A DNA stretch of 16,009 nt. Source: WJMT01 sp041686095 (lineage in GTDB: Bacteria > Acidobacteriota > Aminicenantia > Aminicenantales > Aminicenantaceae). Positions 1 to 6,373 of this stretch are shown here, piece by piece. Position numbers and translations under genes: made by a program. The stretch is from contig JAWLEN010000057.1 in assembly GCA_041686095.1 (NCBI GenBank), positions 1-16,009 of the forward strand, written 5' to 3'. Position 1 is the stretch's first letter. The number at the start of each line of letters is the position of its first letter. Below the pieces are notes generated by a model. The model worked only from the letters and a program-made list of their open reading frames with translations, did not search any database and was not told the DNA's origin.

Positions 1-1194
1 TACCAGAATAAAGCTTTATCACTCATCAACAAACTCCATCACTTTGATTCATTGATCGATATCATTCTCATTGGAAAAGCTGAACACACAGAAAATGTCA
101 TGGAGATCATAAAAAAAGGGGCTACTGATTTTCTTGAGAAACCAGTCAAGCAAGAAATCATAGAAAAAACCCTCCGCTCCATAAACAAAAAGAGAACCCT
201 CAGAAAAGAAACTTATATTCTTGAGAAAAGACTGGAAGAAAAATATTCTTTCAAAGGAATCATAGGGAAAAGCCCTTATATGTTGGAAATTTTTTCTCTT
301 ATTGAAAAGATCTCAAAATTTTTTTCCAGCGTTCTGATAACAGGAGAAACAGGCACAGGAAAAGAACTGGTGGCTCACGCCATCCATAACCTGAGCACCA
401 GAAGTGATAAAAAGCTTGTGATTTGCGACTGTGTGTCCATACCCGGAAATTTATTTGAGTCAGAACTGTTCGGTTATAAAAAAGGGGCTTTCACTGGGGC
501 TGATAAAAATAAGCTAGGATTGTTCGAAGCCGCTCATAAGAGCATCATATTTTTAGACGAGATCGGAGAAATTCCTCTATCTATCCAGGCAAAACTGCTT
601 AGAGTTCTGGAAAGCCATCAATTCAGGCCATTGGGATCCAATGAAACTAAAGAAGTGGACGTAAAAATAATCGCAGCCACCAATAATAACCTATCAGACT
701 GTATTAAAAACAACACTTTCCGGGAGGACCTTTTCCACAGGCTCAATAAAGTGGAAGTCCATCTGCCTCCCCTAAGAGAAAGAAAAGAGGACATCCCGCT
801 TTTAGTCAGGCATTTCTTGGAAAACCTCAGCAAGAAAGTAGATAAAAATTTAAAAGGAATCTCCATGAAGGTCCAGAAACTGTTCACAAAATACAACTGG
901 CCAGGAAATGTCAGGGAGCTGGAAAATGTTTTAGAAAGAGCTGCTTTGGTCACCAAAAAAGAGTTTATTGACAGAGAAGATCTGCCTGAATATCTTCAAG
1001 ACACCTCCATTTTAAAAAAGAGTGAATCCCTTATAGACAAAGAGAAGTATTCTTCCTTGGAAGAATTGGAAAAGGATTATATTTCCTATCTAATAAATCA
1101 AACAGACTATAATATCAAAAAAACCGCTCAGATCTTAAATATATCCAGAACCACTCTTTATAGTAAATTAAAAAAATACGAAATCCCCCATTAA
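1..1194 (+). CDS. Sigma-54-dependent response regulator (NtrC-family enhancer-binding protein), 5'-truncated by window edge
   Basis: Activates transcription by sigma-54 RNA polymerase through ATP-driven remodelling of the closed complex. The frame is open from base 1, so the gene begins outside the window; a TTG at 52 is only an internal codon in my reading. Numbering from that TTG: the end of a receiver domain (to about residue 45, with the conserved Lys in EKP at 30), a helical linker, then an AAA+ domain with Walker A GETGTGK (98-104), the sigma-54 contact loop GAFTGA (145-150) intact, Walker B FLDE (167-170), an arginine-finger region FREDLFHR (223-230) and WPGNVREL (283-290). A Fis-type helix-turn-helix occupies about 354-376. 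The receiver switch position that is normally Thr/Ser just after beta-4 appears to be Gly (residue 8), so phosphorylation signalling may be atypical; the phospho-acceptor Asp lies outside the window. Two dyad sites and a sigma-54 promoter directly downstream are its likely targets. Family assignment is very secure; the stimulus is unknown. Confidence 0.96.
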   Translation, partial: YQNKALSLINKLHHFDSLIDIILIGKAEHTENVMEIIKKGATDFLEKPVKQEIIEKTLRSINKKRTLRKETYILEKRLEEKYSFKGIIGKSPYMLEIFSLIEKISKFFSSVLITGETGTGKELVAHAIHNLSTRSDKKLVICDCVSIPGNLFESELFGYKKGAFTGADKNKLGLFEAAHKSIIFLDEIGEIPLSIQAKLLRVLESHQFRPLGSNETKEVDVKIIAATNNNLSDCIKNNTFREDLFHRLNKVEVHLPPLRERKEDIPLLVRHFLENLSKKVDKNLKGISMKVQKLFTKYNWPGNVRELENVLERAALVTKKEFIDREDLPEYLQDTSILKKSESLIDKEKYSSLEELEKDYISYLINQTDYNIKKTAQILNISRTTLYSKLKKYEIPH

Positions 1195-1224
1195 TCTCAA
1201 TCATTCATAACAAAACGATTCAAA

Positions 1225-1241
1225 TGTTCAGTTTCTGAACA
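1225..1241. promoter_or_regulatory. Dyad site 1, candidate enhancer (UAS) for the adjacent regulator
   Basis: A perfect inverted repeat, TGTTCAG-TTT-CTGAACA, 17 bp long, centred about 190 bp upstream of the predicted sigma-54 transcription start. Seventeen-bp dyads are typical of NtrC-family binding sites, and a second related copy lies 80 bp downstream. It sits 31 bp after the regulator's stop codon and is followed by GATTTTT, so it could also serve as a weak intrinsic terminator of the regulator gene. Confidence 0.6.
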
Positions 1242-1304
1242 GATTTTTGACATCCCTCATAACTCCTTTATTTTAAATAACTTTCAAGAAATTCCTTGCA
1301 AAAG

Positions 1305-1321
1305 TGTTCATTAACTAAACA
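1305..1321. promoter_or_regulatory. Dyad site 2, candidate enhancer (UAS)
   Basis: TGTTCA-TTAAC-TAAACA is a near copy of dyad site 1 (TGTTCA at the left, T-R-AACA at the right, same 17-bp length). It is also embedded in a longer perfect inverted repeat, AAAGTGTT and AACACTTT separated by 9 bp (1301-1325). It is centred about 86 bp upstream of the -24 element, within the usual range for enhancer-binding proteins. Confidence 0.6.
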
Positions 1322-1397
1322 CTTTAATGGTTATCTTTCTTTTTGGGGATTCCGTATAACTTCTTTATTATAAGTGAATTACCGATTTTAATAAGCG

Positions 1398-1413
1398 TGG
1401 CATCCATCTTGCA
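1398..1413 (+). promoter_or_regulatory. Sigma-54 (-24/-12) promoter
   Basis: TGGCATCCATCTTGCA matches the sigma-54 consensus TGGCAC-N5-TTGCA closely, with the invariant GG (1399-1400) and GC (1411-1412) separated by exactly 10 bases. The predicted transcription start is near 1424, giving a leader of about 26 nt that contains an AAGGA ribosome site and then the ATG at 1450. The location immediately downstream of an enhancer-binding protein gene and two dyad sites makes a chance match unlikely. Confidence 0.85.
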
Positions 1414-1449
1414 CTTTAATTAAGCAAATACTTGAAAAAGGATGCTGCG

Positions 1450-2088
1450 ATGAAAAAGAAAAAACAAACAAATATCAAGAAAACACTCACTCTCCTGGTT
1501 GTGCTGGGTCTATTATCTTGGATTCCATTAAAAGCTGAGAAGGATAATGACAGTGAAATTTTGGCTTTAAAGCAGGGATCAGTATTCACTTTTACCACCA
1601 GCCAACTACTCACTCCTTTAGAAAAACCTTCATTTGATACTTCGGCTGTCTTTGAACTGTCAAAAAACAATAGAACTTATGATTTTTCTCTTAAGCCCAT
1701 CCAGCTTAAGATCAGAGAAACGAAATATCCAGAAACATATAAAACCATACAAAACTATAAAAAAACCCATGTTTTTGAAAAATCTCTGTTTGAAGCAACC
1801 TTAATAGCCAATGTAGCTCTGAATGCAGCTGATTATTTCACCACTAGAGAGGCGCTGAAATACGATGGTCTCCAGGAAGGAAATCCTTTCATGAAACCAT
1901 TTATGAAAAATGACATGACTTTTGCCGCTGTGAAAATCGGATTGACAGTAAGTAATTATTTTATAATGAAAAAACTGTATAAAAGAAACAAAACCTTAGG
2001 ATGGATTGTCGGCGTCATCAGCAACCTAGCCTTATCCTATGTGGTGTCAAGCAATATGGCCCATATTCATGAAGCTAGGAACAGATAA
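1450..2088 (+). CDS. Small membrane protein with DUF5658-like C-terminal region
   Basis: The product is 212 residues from ATG 1450. I chose this start because AAGGA at 1438-1442 lies 7 nt upstream; a TTG at 1432 is in frame but has no ribosome site. A Lys-rich start and hydrophobic stretch (about 12-27) look like a signal peptide or anchor, with LKA at 27-29 as a possible cleavage site. Residues 30-110 are polar and unrecognised. The C-terminal half has three hydrophobic segments (about 113-131, 157-175, 182-202) and the pattern N-x-x-D-Y-F-T-T (125-132), then G-L-Q-E-G-N-P (140-146). This resembles the short membrane domain called DUF5658, where a conserved Asp and an E-x-NP motif follow the first helix. 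The sigma-54 promoter places it under the upstream regulator. Its function is unknown; the family match is from memory and moderate. Confidence 0.8.
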   Translation: MKKKKQTNIKKTLTLLVVLGLLSWIPLKAEKDNDSEILALKQGSVFTFTTSQLLTPLEKPSFDTSAVFELSKNNRTYDFSLKPIQLKIRETKYPETYKTIQNYKKTHVFEKSLFEATLIANVALNAADYFTTREALKYDGLQEGNPFMKPFMKNDMTFAAVKIGLTVSNYFIMKKLYKRNKTLGWIVGVISNLALSYVVSSNMAHIHEARNR

Positions 2089-2092
2089 AACC

Positions 2093-2338
2093 ATGAAAAA
2101 AAGGCAGAAATCTATCTTTAATACAAGTGGAACAAGAAACTTTTTTTACCACTCAGTCATCGTTAAAAACATAAGCTCCAATTCAAGTCAACTGCCTTCG
2201 CTAGATACATTAAAAAAAGAATACATTTCCTATCTCCTTAAAATCACGGACAACAACAAAACAAAAACAGCCCGTATCCTTAATATATCTATCCCTGGTC
2301 TATACAAGAAACTCGAAAAATACCAAGTCAGCCATTAA
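2093..2338 (+). CDS. Stand-alone Fis-type helix-turn-helix protein, paralogue of the regulator's DNA-binding domain
   Basis: The product is 81 residues. ATG 2093 lies 4 bp after the preceding stop; an AGGA 12 nt upstream is a weak ribosome site, so translation may be coupled to the gene before it. The frame extends back to 2039, but that part overlaps the upstream gene. Residues 1-35 are Lys/Ser/Asn-rich and unrecognised. Residues 36-81 align without gaps to the last 46 residues of the enhancer-binding protein at 1-1194, with 27 identities by my count, including YISYL, ARILNIS/AQILNIS and the terminal His. The start of the recognition helix differs: Arg-Thr-Thr in the regulator is Ile-Pro-Gly here. 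There is no AAA+ domain, so it cannot activate sigma-54 itself. It may compete for the dyad sites, form heterodimers, or be the degenerating remnant of a duplicated regulator. Co-expression from the sigma-54 promoter is likely. Confidence 0.75.
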   Translation: MKKRQKSIFNTSGTRNFFYHSVIVKNISSNSSQLPSLDTLKKEYISYLLKITDNNKTKTARILNISIPGLYKKLEKYQVSH

Positions 2339-2485
2339 ATCTCATCGGCTGCTTTATTTCACTTCCAAAAACATTTTATCTCTGAGAGATCCATCAAATT
2401 TCTCTCTTAAAACTAATCCACACCATTTACGTATTTATAAAGCAAGAAAGATCAACTGAATGATTAATAATTCAGGACAATTTGC

Positions 2486-2514
2486 TTTACACTAGTTAAA
2501 TTTAATTCTAGAAT
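2486..2514 (+). promoter_or_regulatory. Sigma-70-like promoter
   Basis: TTTACA (2486-2491) and TAGAAT (2509-2514) are separated by 17 bp, each one or two mismatches from consensus. Initiation near 2521 would give a very short leader carrying AAAGGAGG (2523-2530) 5 nt before ATG 2536. The rest of the 197-bp gap from 2339 shows only a 13-bp palindrome (2378-2390) and no gene. Confidence 0.55.
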
Positions 2515-2535
2515 AAGAATTTAAAGGAGGAAATC

Positions 2536-3291
2536 ATGAAAAAGCTTTTCTTAATACCATTGGTATTTCTTCTTATCATCAGCTTACCCGCTTTACCCTT
2601 ATTTTCCGCACCAGCCCAAGAAAACAAAACTGACTCAAAAGCAGCTCAAATCTTATCAAAAATGATTGAGGCTCAAGGGGGGGAAAAACGAATCCAAGAA
2701 ATCAAAGACATGACTATTATGGGAAATGTAGAGCTGACCCAGATGGGGATGGAAGGATCTCTCACTCTCTATCAAAAAGAGCCGGACAAACTGCGCACAG
2801 ATATCGAAATAATGGGAATGGTTATCACTCAAGCCTATGACGGAAAGACCGCCTGGATGTTCAATCCACAAACAGGAGAGAATGAAGAACTGCCTGAACA
2901 AATGGCCACTGATTTCAAAAGAGATGCTCTTGGAAACGACTCTCTTCTTAATCCGGAAAAATATGGGATCTACTATACCTATGAAGACACTGAAACGATT
3001 GACGGAAAAGAACACCATATCCTTAAACAAAACTTCGCAGACGGATTTGAAGCCACTCTTTATATTGACGGAGAGACTTATTTAACCACAAAAAGCAAAG
3101 CCATGACGATTGACCAGACAGGGGTCGAAGTTTTAGTTGAAACCCTGCATTCCGACTACAAAGAAGTAGAAGGAACCATGGTGGCTCACTCTCTTATTTC
3201 TTATAGAGATGGAGAAGAATTTATGGTGTCTACTATTTCAGAAGTGAAGTACAACACAGGATTGAAAGATTCTCTATTTAAAATGGATTGA
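2536..3291 (+). CDS. Secreted LolA-fold-like protein (outer membrane lipoprotein-sorting protein family)
   Basis: The product is 251 residues with a strong ribosome site (AAAGGAGG) 5 nt before the ATG. It has a clear signal peptide, with MKK, a hydrophobic core at about 4-22 and a likely cut after LFSA (residue 25), so it is exported. The mature part begins with A-x-x-I-L-x-K-M-I-E-A-Q-G-G, typical of the COG2834-like group, followed by alternating beta-strand patterns such as DKLRTDIEIMGM and YDGKTAWMFNP. That group shares the LolA/LppX fold of an open beta-barrel that binds lipid or lipoprotein. There is no Cys lipobox. It is probably not LolA itself, because it sits outside the Lol genes and is longer than typical LolA. 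A role in carrying hydrophobic ligands in the periplasm is inferred. The stop codon lies 3 bp from that of the convergent dehydrogenase gene. Confidence 0.75.
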   Translation: MKKLFLIPLVFLLIISLPALPLFSAPAQENKTDSKAAQILSKMIEAQGGEKRIQEIKDMTIMGNVELTQMGMEGSLTLYQKEPDKLRTDIEIMGMVITQAYDGKTAWMFNPQTGENEELPEQMATDFKRDALGNDSLLNPEKYGIYYTYEDTETIDGKEHHILKQNFADGFEATLYIDGETYLTTKSKAMTIDQTGVEVLVETLHSDYKEVEGTMVAHSLISYRDGEEFMVSTISEVKYNTGLKDSLFKMD

Positions 3292-3294
3292 GTT

Positions 3295-4209
3295 TTAAGT
3301 CTCTATTTCTGCCAACACCCGGTGAGCGAGTTTAAGAGCTCGGACTCCCTCGTCTCCGCTCACTTTTCTCTGTTTCCCATCTTCAACACATTTGAAAAAA
3401 TTAATGAGCTCTTTTCTCAGCGGCTCCTCTTTTTTAATCTCTAAAGATTTAATGTCAGTCTGCCTTCCATTTAAAGGAAAGACTTTGATTTCCTGGTCAA
3501 TATAATCTATGGAATAATAGGAGGTCGATTCAAATATCCTTAAATTTCTGACTTTACCTTGATGAACCCGGCTGGCAGTTAGAGTAGCCACACAACCTGA
3601 TTTAAACTCCAGTCTGGCATTAGCGATATCAAATTTCTCAGACAGTACGTGAATACCCGAAGACCTTATGACTTCAACCGTATCGTTAATCAAATCAAGA
3701 ATAATATCTAAATCATGGATCATCAGATCTAACACCACATTGGTATCTAGGGAACGGGCTGAAAAAGAACCTAGCCTTTGGACTTCTATAAATTTTGGTT
3801 CAGTGATCAAATCCTTCAGTTTCTCAACAGCGGGATTGAATCTTTCTAAATGTCCCACTTGAAGCATCAAACCGTTTTTTTTGGCAAGGTCTATCAGCTC
3901 TTCTCCTTGTTCAACTGTTTCGGTAATAGGCTTTTCCACCAGAACCGACTTGCCCTCAAGGAGCAGAGTTTTGGCTATGGAAAAATGCTCATTTGTAGTG
4001 GTGGCAACAATACCCACATCAATATATTCAAGCATGTCTTTAAAATTTTCGTAATAAGGAACACGATGACGGTTACCAATGACCATAGCTTTGTTCTTAT
4101 CTAAATCAGCAACCGCTTTGAAATCTGCTTCTTCAAGATAAGAAAGAATCCGGGCATGCTGGGTTCCAAGATAACCGACTCCAATAATACCAACTCTCTT
4201 CTTTGCCAT
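3295..4209 (-). CDS. Gfo/Idh/MocA-family NAD(P)-dependent sugar dehydrogenase, possible UDP-GlcNAc 3-dehydrogenase (GnnA-like)
   Basis: Last gene of the lipid A run. The product is 304 residues from ATG 4209; an in-frame ATG at 4218 has AGGA only 1 nt upstream, whereas 4209 has it at 10 nt. Numbering from 4218: a Rossmann fingerprint GxxGxGxxG (10-18), EKP with the family's catalytic-region Lys (95-97), GHLERFNP (122-129) and a DLMIHDLD stretch with His 168. This is the standard layout of the family. A dehydrogenase of this kind next to lpxA/lpxI occurs in other phyla. One known member, GnnA, oxidises the 3-position of UDP-GlcNAc, which the aminotransferase GnnB then aminates, giving amide-linked acyl chains on lipid A. 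No GnnB is in the window, so GnnA identity is only a possibility; family membership is secure. Confidence 0.9.
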   Translation of the reverse strand: MAKKRVGIIGVGYLGTQHARILSYLEEADFKAVADLDKNKAMVIGNRHRVPYYENFKDMLEYIDVGIVATTTNEHFSIAKTLLLEGKSVLVEKPITETVEQGEELIDLAKKNGLMLQVGHLERFNPAVEKLKDLITEPKFIEVQRLGSFSARSLDTNVVLDLMIHDLDIILDLINDTVEVIRSSGIHVLSEKFDIANARLEFKSGCVATLTASRVHQGKVRNLRIFESTSYYSIDYIDQEIKVFPLNGRQTDIKSLEIKKEEPLRKELINFFKCVEDGKQRKVSGDEGVRALKLAHRVLAEIET

Positions 4210-4295
4210 TTGTGACATATCCTGATTTTCTATTTTTCAGCTTTATAGTTTAATTCCTTTGGGGAAAATATTCAAATCCTTTTGATTGAAGATTT

Positions 4296-5108
4296 TTACT
4301 TCTTGGCAATAACAGAGATCCCATTTTGTTCTGCCGATTTCAAAGCTTCTGCTTTATCTATAAAAAGCACTTTTCCGGCTTTGATACACAGAGCTGAACA
4401 TCCGGCTTTTTCCAGACTCTTGACTGTGGACAATCCAACAGCTGGTTGATCAATCCTTATATCTTGGGATGATCTGGCAACCTTAATCACCACACAACCT
4501 TTCCCAGCCAGAGATCCTCCCCTAGCGATAGTCTTATCTGTCCCTTCCATACCCTCTACAGCAACAACGGCCTTATCTTTAATAACTATGGTCTGGCCTA
4601 TTTCAAGATCAGCCACTCTTTGAGCTATAGGCCATCCGTATTTGATCTCTTCTTTAATAACAGATGACACCCGATTGCTGGTTAAAACACCTGGTTTGCA
4701 GAATAGATCGGACAAAAACGAGGAAGAATCCATAACTTTGATTCCCTGTCTCTCAACATAATCAAAAACAGACCTTATAATGTCATTTGGACTCCTTGTT
4801 TTGGTTTTTTCTAAAAGAGAAGCCAAGGGTGAATCAGAGATTTGCTTTAAATAAATATTTTTGTGTTTGATTTTTCCTGCAAACACACATTCCCTCAAAT
4901 CTTTTTCTTTAAACATAGATATGATGTTTAAAAAATCTTTAATCTCAAAGGGGATAAAATGATCAGTTAGATCTCTAAGTTTTTGATTAAACTCGCCTTG
5001 AATCCCTGCGACAATGACAGAGTAACCTTCCTTTTTGGCTCTTTGGTATATATATAGAGGAATTTCTCCAGAACCGGCAATAATTCCTAATTTCTTCTTT
5101 TCATTCAC
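4296..5108 (-). CDS. lpxI: UDP-2,3-diacylglucosamine pyrophosphatase LpxI
   Basis: Hydrolyses UDP-2,3-diacylglucosamine to lipid X and UMP, the fourth step of lipid A synthesis, at the cytoplasmic face; it replaces LpxH in many non-enteric bacteria. The product is 270 residues, usual for the family (former DUF1009). Seen: N-terminal GIIAGSGEIPL (8-18), R-x-x-S-V (112-115), a C-terminal catalytic half with EGMEGTD (185-191), KGCVVIKV (203-210) and RIDQPAVG (218-225) with its conserved Asp at 220, followed by KAGKVLFID (243-251). The start overlaps the end of lpxA by 8 bp, so translation is probably coupled. It is followed by a 77- to 86-bp gap without recognisable signals before the dehydrogenase. 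Confidence 0.95.
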   Translation of the reverse strand: MNEKKKLGIIAGSGEIPLYIYQRAKKEGYSVIVAGIQGEFNQKLRDLTDHFIPFEIKDFLNIISMFKEKDLRECVFAGKIKHKNIYLKQISDSPLASLLEKTKTRSPNDIIRSVFDYVERQGIKVMDSSSFLSDLFCKPGVLTSNRVSSVIKEEIKYGWPIAQRVADLEIGQTIVIKDKAVVAVEGMEGTDKTIARGGSLAGKGCVVIKVARSSQDIRIDQPAVGLSTVKSLEKAGCSALCIKAGKVLFIDKAEALKSAEQNGISVIAKK

Positions 5109-5904
5109 TTCTTTTTTTCAAAATTCCCCGCTTGGAAGAGCTGATGAAATCAAGAATTTCTTTTCTATCTTCGCTGGGTTCGATTTCGCTTTTTATCCTA
5201 TCTACAGCCTGGCTGGTGTTTAAACCCGAATAAAATATCAGTTTATACATTTTTTTTATGGTCTGTATCCTTTGGGTTGAAAATCCGGCTCTGCGCAAAC
5301 CAATGGCATTGATCCCATAAAAGTGAGTGGGGCGGCTTCCAGCTACCCGGCAGAAGGAGAGGACATCTTGGGTAATCACAGTCTGACCCCCTATAAAGGC
5401 ATGTTTTCCCACCCGGCAAAACGGATGCAAACCGCTTAAACCTCCCACCTGAGCAAAATCATCAATAAAACAATGACCTCCTAGAGTAGCCCCATTGATA
5501 AAAACAACATGATCACCAATCACACAATCATGGGCAATATGGGAATAAGCCATGAAATAATTATCATCACCTATTTTGGTCTCTTCTCTTCCCTTGACTG
5601 TTCCCCTATTAACAGTCATGAATTCTCTGAATACGTTTCTTTTTCCTATAACTATCCGTGTGGGATCCTGTTTATAAGTAAAATCCTGCGGTTCGGTTCC
5701 TATGGAAGTGAATGGAGAAAAATGGCATTCTTCTCCAATCTGAGTATGACCGGTTAGGGTAACATGGGCCTCTATTTTGGAATTAGGCCCTATGGAAACA
5801 TTCTTTCCTATGACTGAAAAAGGACCTACAGAAACTCCTTTATCCAGTTGGGCATCTTTATGAACCTCAGCACTGGGATGAATATAAGTTTCACGACTGT
5901 TCAT
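5101..5904 (-). CDS. lpxA: UDP-N-acetylglucosamine O-acyltransferase LpxA
   Basis: Transfers a 3-hydroxyacyl chain from ACP to UDP-GlcNAc (or its 3-amino analogue), the first lipid A step, in the cytoplasm. The product is 267 residues, close to the 262 of E. coli. Hexapeptide repeats forming the left-handed beta-helix fill about 8-190; the C-terminal helical part ends in SSKRGILKK. By eye the numbering matches E. coli up to about 190: catalytic His125 and neighbours His122, Asp126, His144, His160 are all present, and the chain-length ruler Gly173 is kept. Differences at substrate-contact positions are Lys76 to Thr, Gln161 to Pro, His191 to Arg, and the Glu200 equivalent to Ile (201 here, after a one-residue insertion). 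These could alter sugar-nucleotide or acyl choice. It overlaps fabZ by 14 bp and lpxI by 8 bp. Confidence 0.97.
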   Translation of the reverse strand: MNSRETYIHPSAEVHKDAQLDKGVSVGPFSVIGKNVSIGPNSKIEAHVTLTGHTQIGEECHFSPFTSIGTEPQDFTYKQDPTRIVIGKRNVFREFMTVNRGTVKGREETKIGDDNYFMAYSHIAHDCVIGDHVVFINGATLGGHCFIDDFAQVGGLSGLHPFCRVGKHAFIGGQTVITQDVLSFCRVAGSRPTHFYGINAIGLRRAGFSTQRIQTIKKMYKLIFYSGLNTSQAVDRIKSEIEPSEDRKEILDFISSSKRGILKKRSE

Positions 5905-6373
5905 TCAATTCATCTCGATGAAGCCAATACGCGATCACCTCGGATTCTACCGCTACTTCTTTATCCACATAAGCTTTGCCTTTAACCTCGCAAAATCTGT
6001 TCTTCTCTTTGACTAAGTCAACATGAAATTCAATCTGGTCCCCAGGAATGACTGGTTTTCTGAATTTAGCGCTTTTTATTTTACTTAATAACACGATTTT
6101 ATCTTCAGGATCAGGGAGAGAATGAAACAGCAAGATGCCTCCGGCCTGAGCTAAAGCTTCGATAATCAGCACTCCCGGCATGATCTTGTATTCAGGGAAA
6201 TGCCCATTGAAAAAGGGCTCATTATAAGTCACATTCTTAATCGCAACAATGGACTTCCCTTTTTCAAGTTTCAAAACCCGGTCTACTAATAAAAATGGAT
6301 ATCGGTGGGGCAGTATTTTTTGGATCTCTTTTATATAAATAAAGTTATCCTTATTGCTTGGCTTTCTGTTCAT
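5891..6373 (-). CDS. fabZ: (3R)-hydroxyacyl-ACP dehydratase FabZ
   Basis: Dehydrates 3-hydroxyacyl-ACP in fatty acid elongation and so competes with LpxA for the same hydroxyacyl-ACP pool. The product is 160 residues with a hot-dog fold. Visible motifs are LPHRYPFLLVDRV (21-33), GHFP with catalytic His58, and IEALAQ with catalytic Glu72; the 14-residue His-Glu spacing is as expected. The start overlaps the end of the skp gene by 23 bp, and an AGAGG ribosome site lies inside skp, 4 nt before the ATG. The tight junction leaves no space for lpxD, which many organisms carry at this point. Confidence 0.97.
   Translation of the reverse strand: MNRKPSNKDNFIYIKEIQKILPHRYPFLLVDRVLKLEKGKSIVAIKNVTYNEPFFNGHFPEYKIMPGVLIIEALAQAGGILLFHSLPDPEDKIVLLSKIKSAKFRKPVIPGDQIEFHVDLVKEKNRFCEVKGKAYVDKEVAVESEVIAYWLHRDELNEQS

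Noticed and set aside
618..956. 112-codon minus-strand frame inside the enhancer-binding protein gene
   Set aside because: Antisense to a fully supported AAA+ domain, no ribosome site and no family-like sequence; a shadow frame.
1342..1374. Possible sigma-70 promoter TTGGGG-17-TATTAT before the membrane protein
   Set aside because: The -35 matches poorly and the sigma-54 promoter downstream is far stronger.
2039..2092. Upstream extension of the helix-turn-helix frame
   Set aside because: Overlaps the end of the membrane protein gene and reads as translated coding sequence of that gene in another frame; ATG 2093 is preferred.
2378..2390. Perfect 13-bp palindrome ATCTCTGAGAGAT
   Set aside because: Single copy, no U-run after it and no link to a promoter; could be chance in this composition.
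2677..2683. G7 run followed by A5 in the LolA-like gene as a possible frameshift or phase-variation site
   Set aside because: The reading frame is intact and the encoded start of the mature domain fits the family.
2656..3030. 124-codon minus-strand frame inside the LolA-like gene
   Set aside because: Antisense shadow of a gene with signal peptide, strong ribosome site and promoter.
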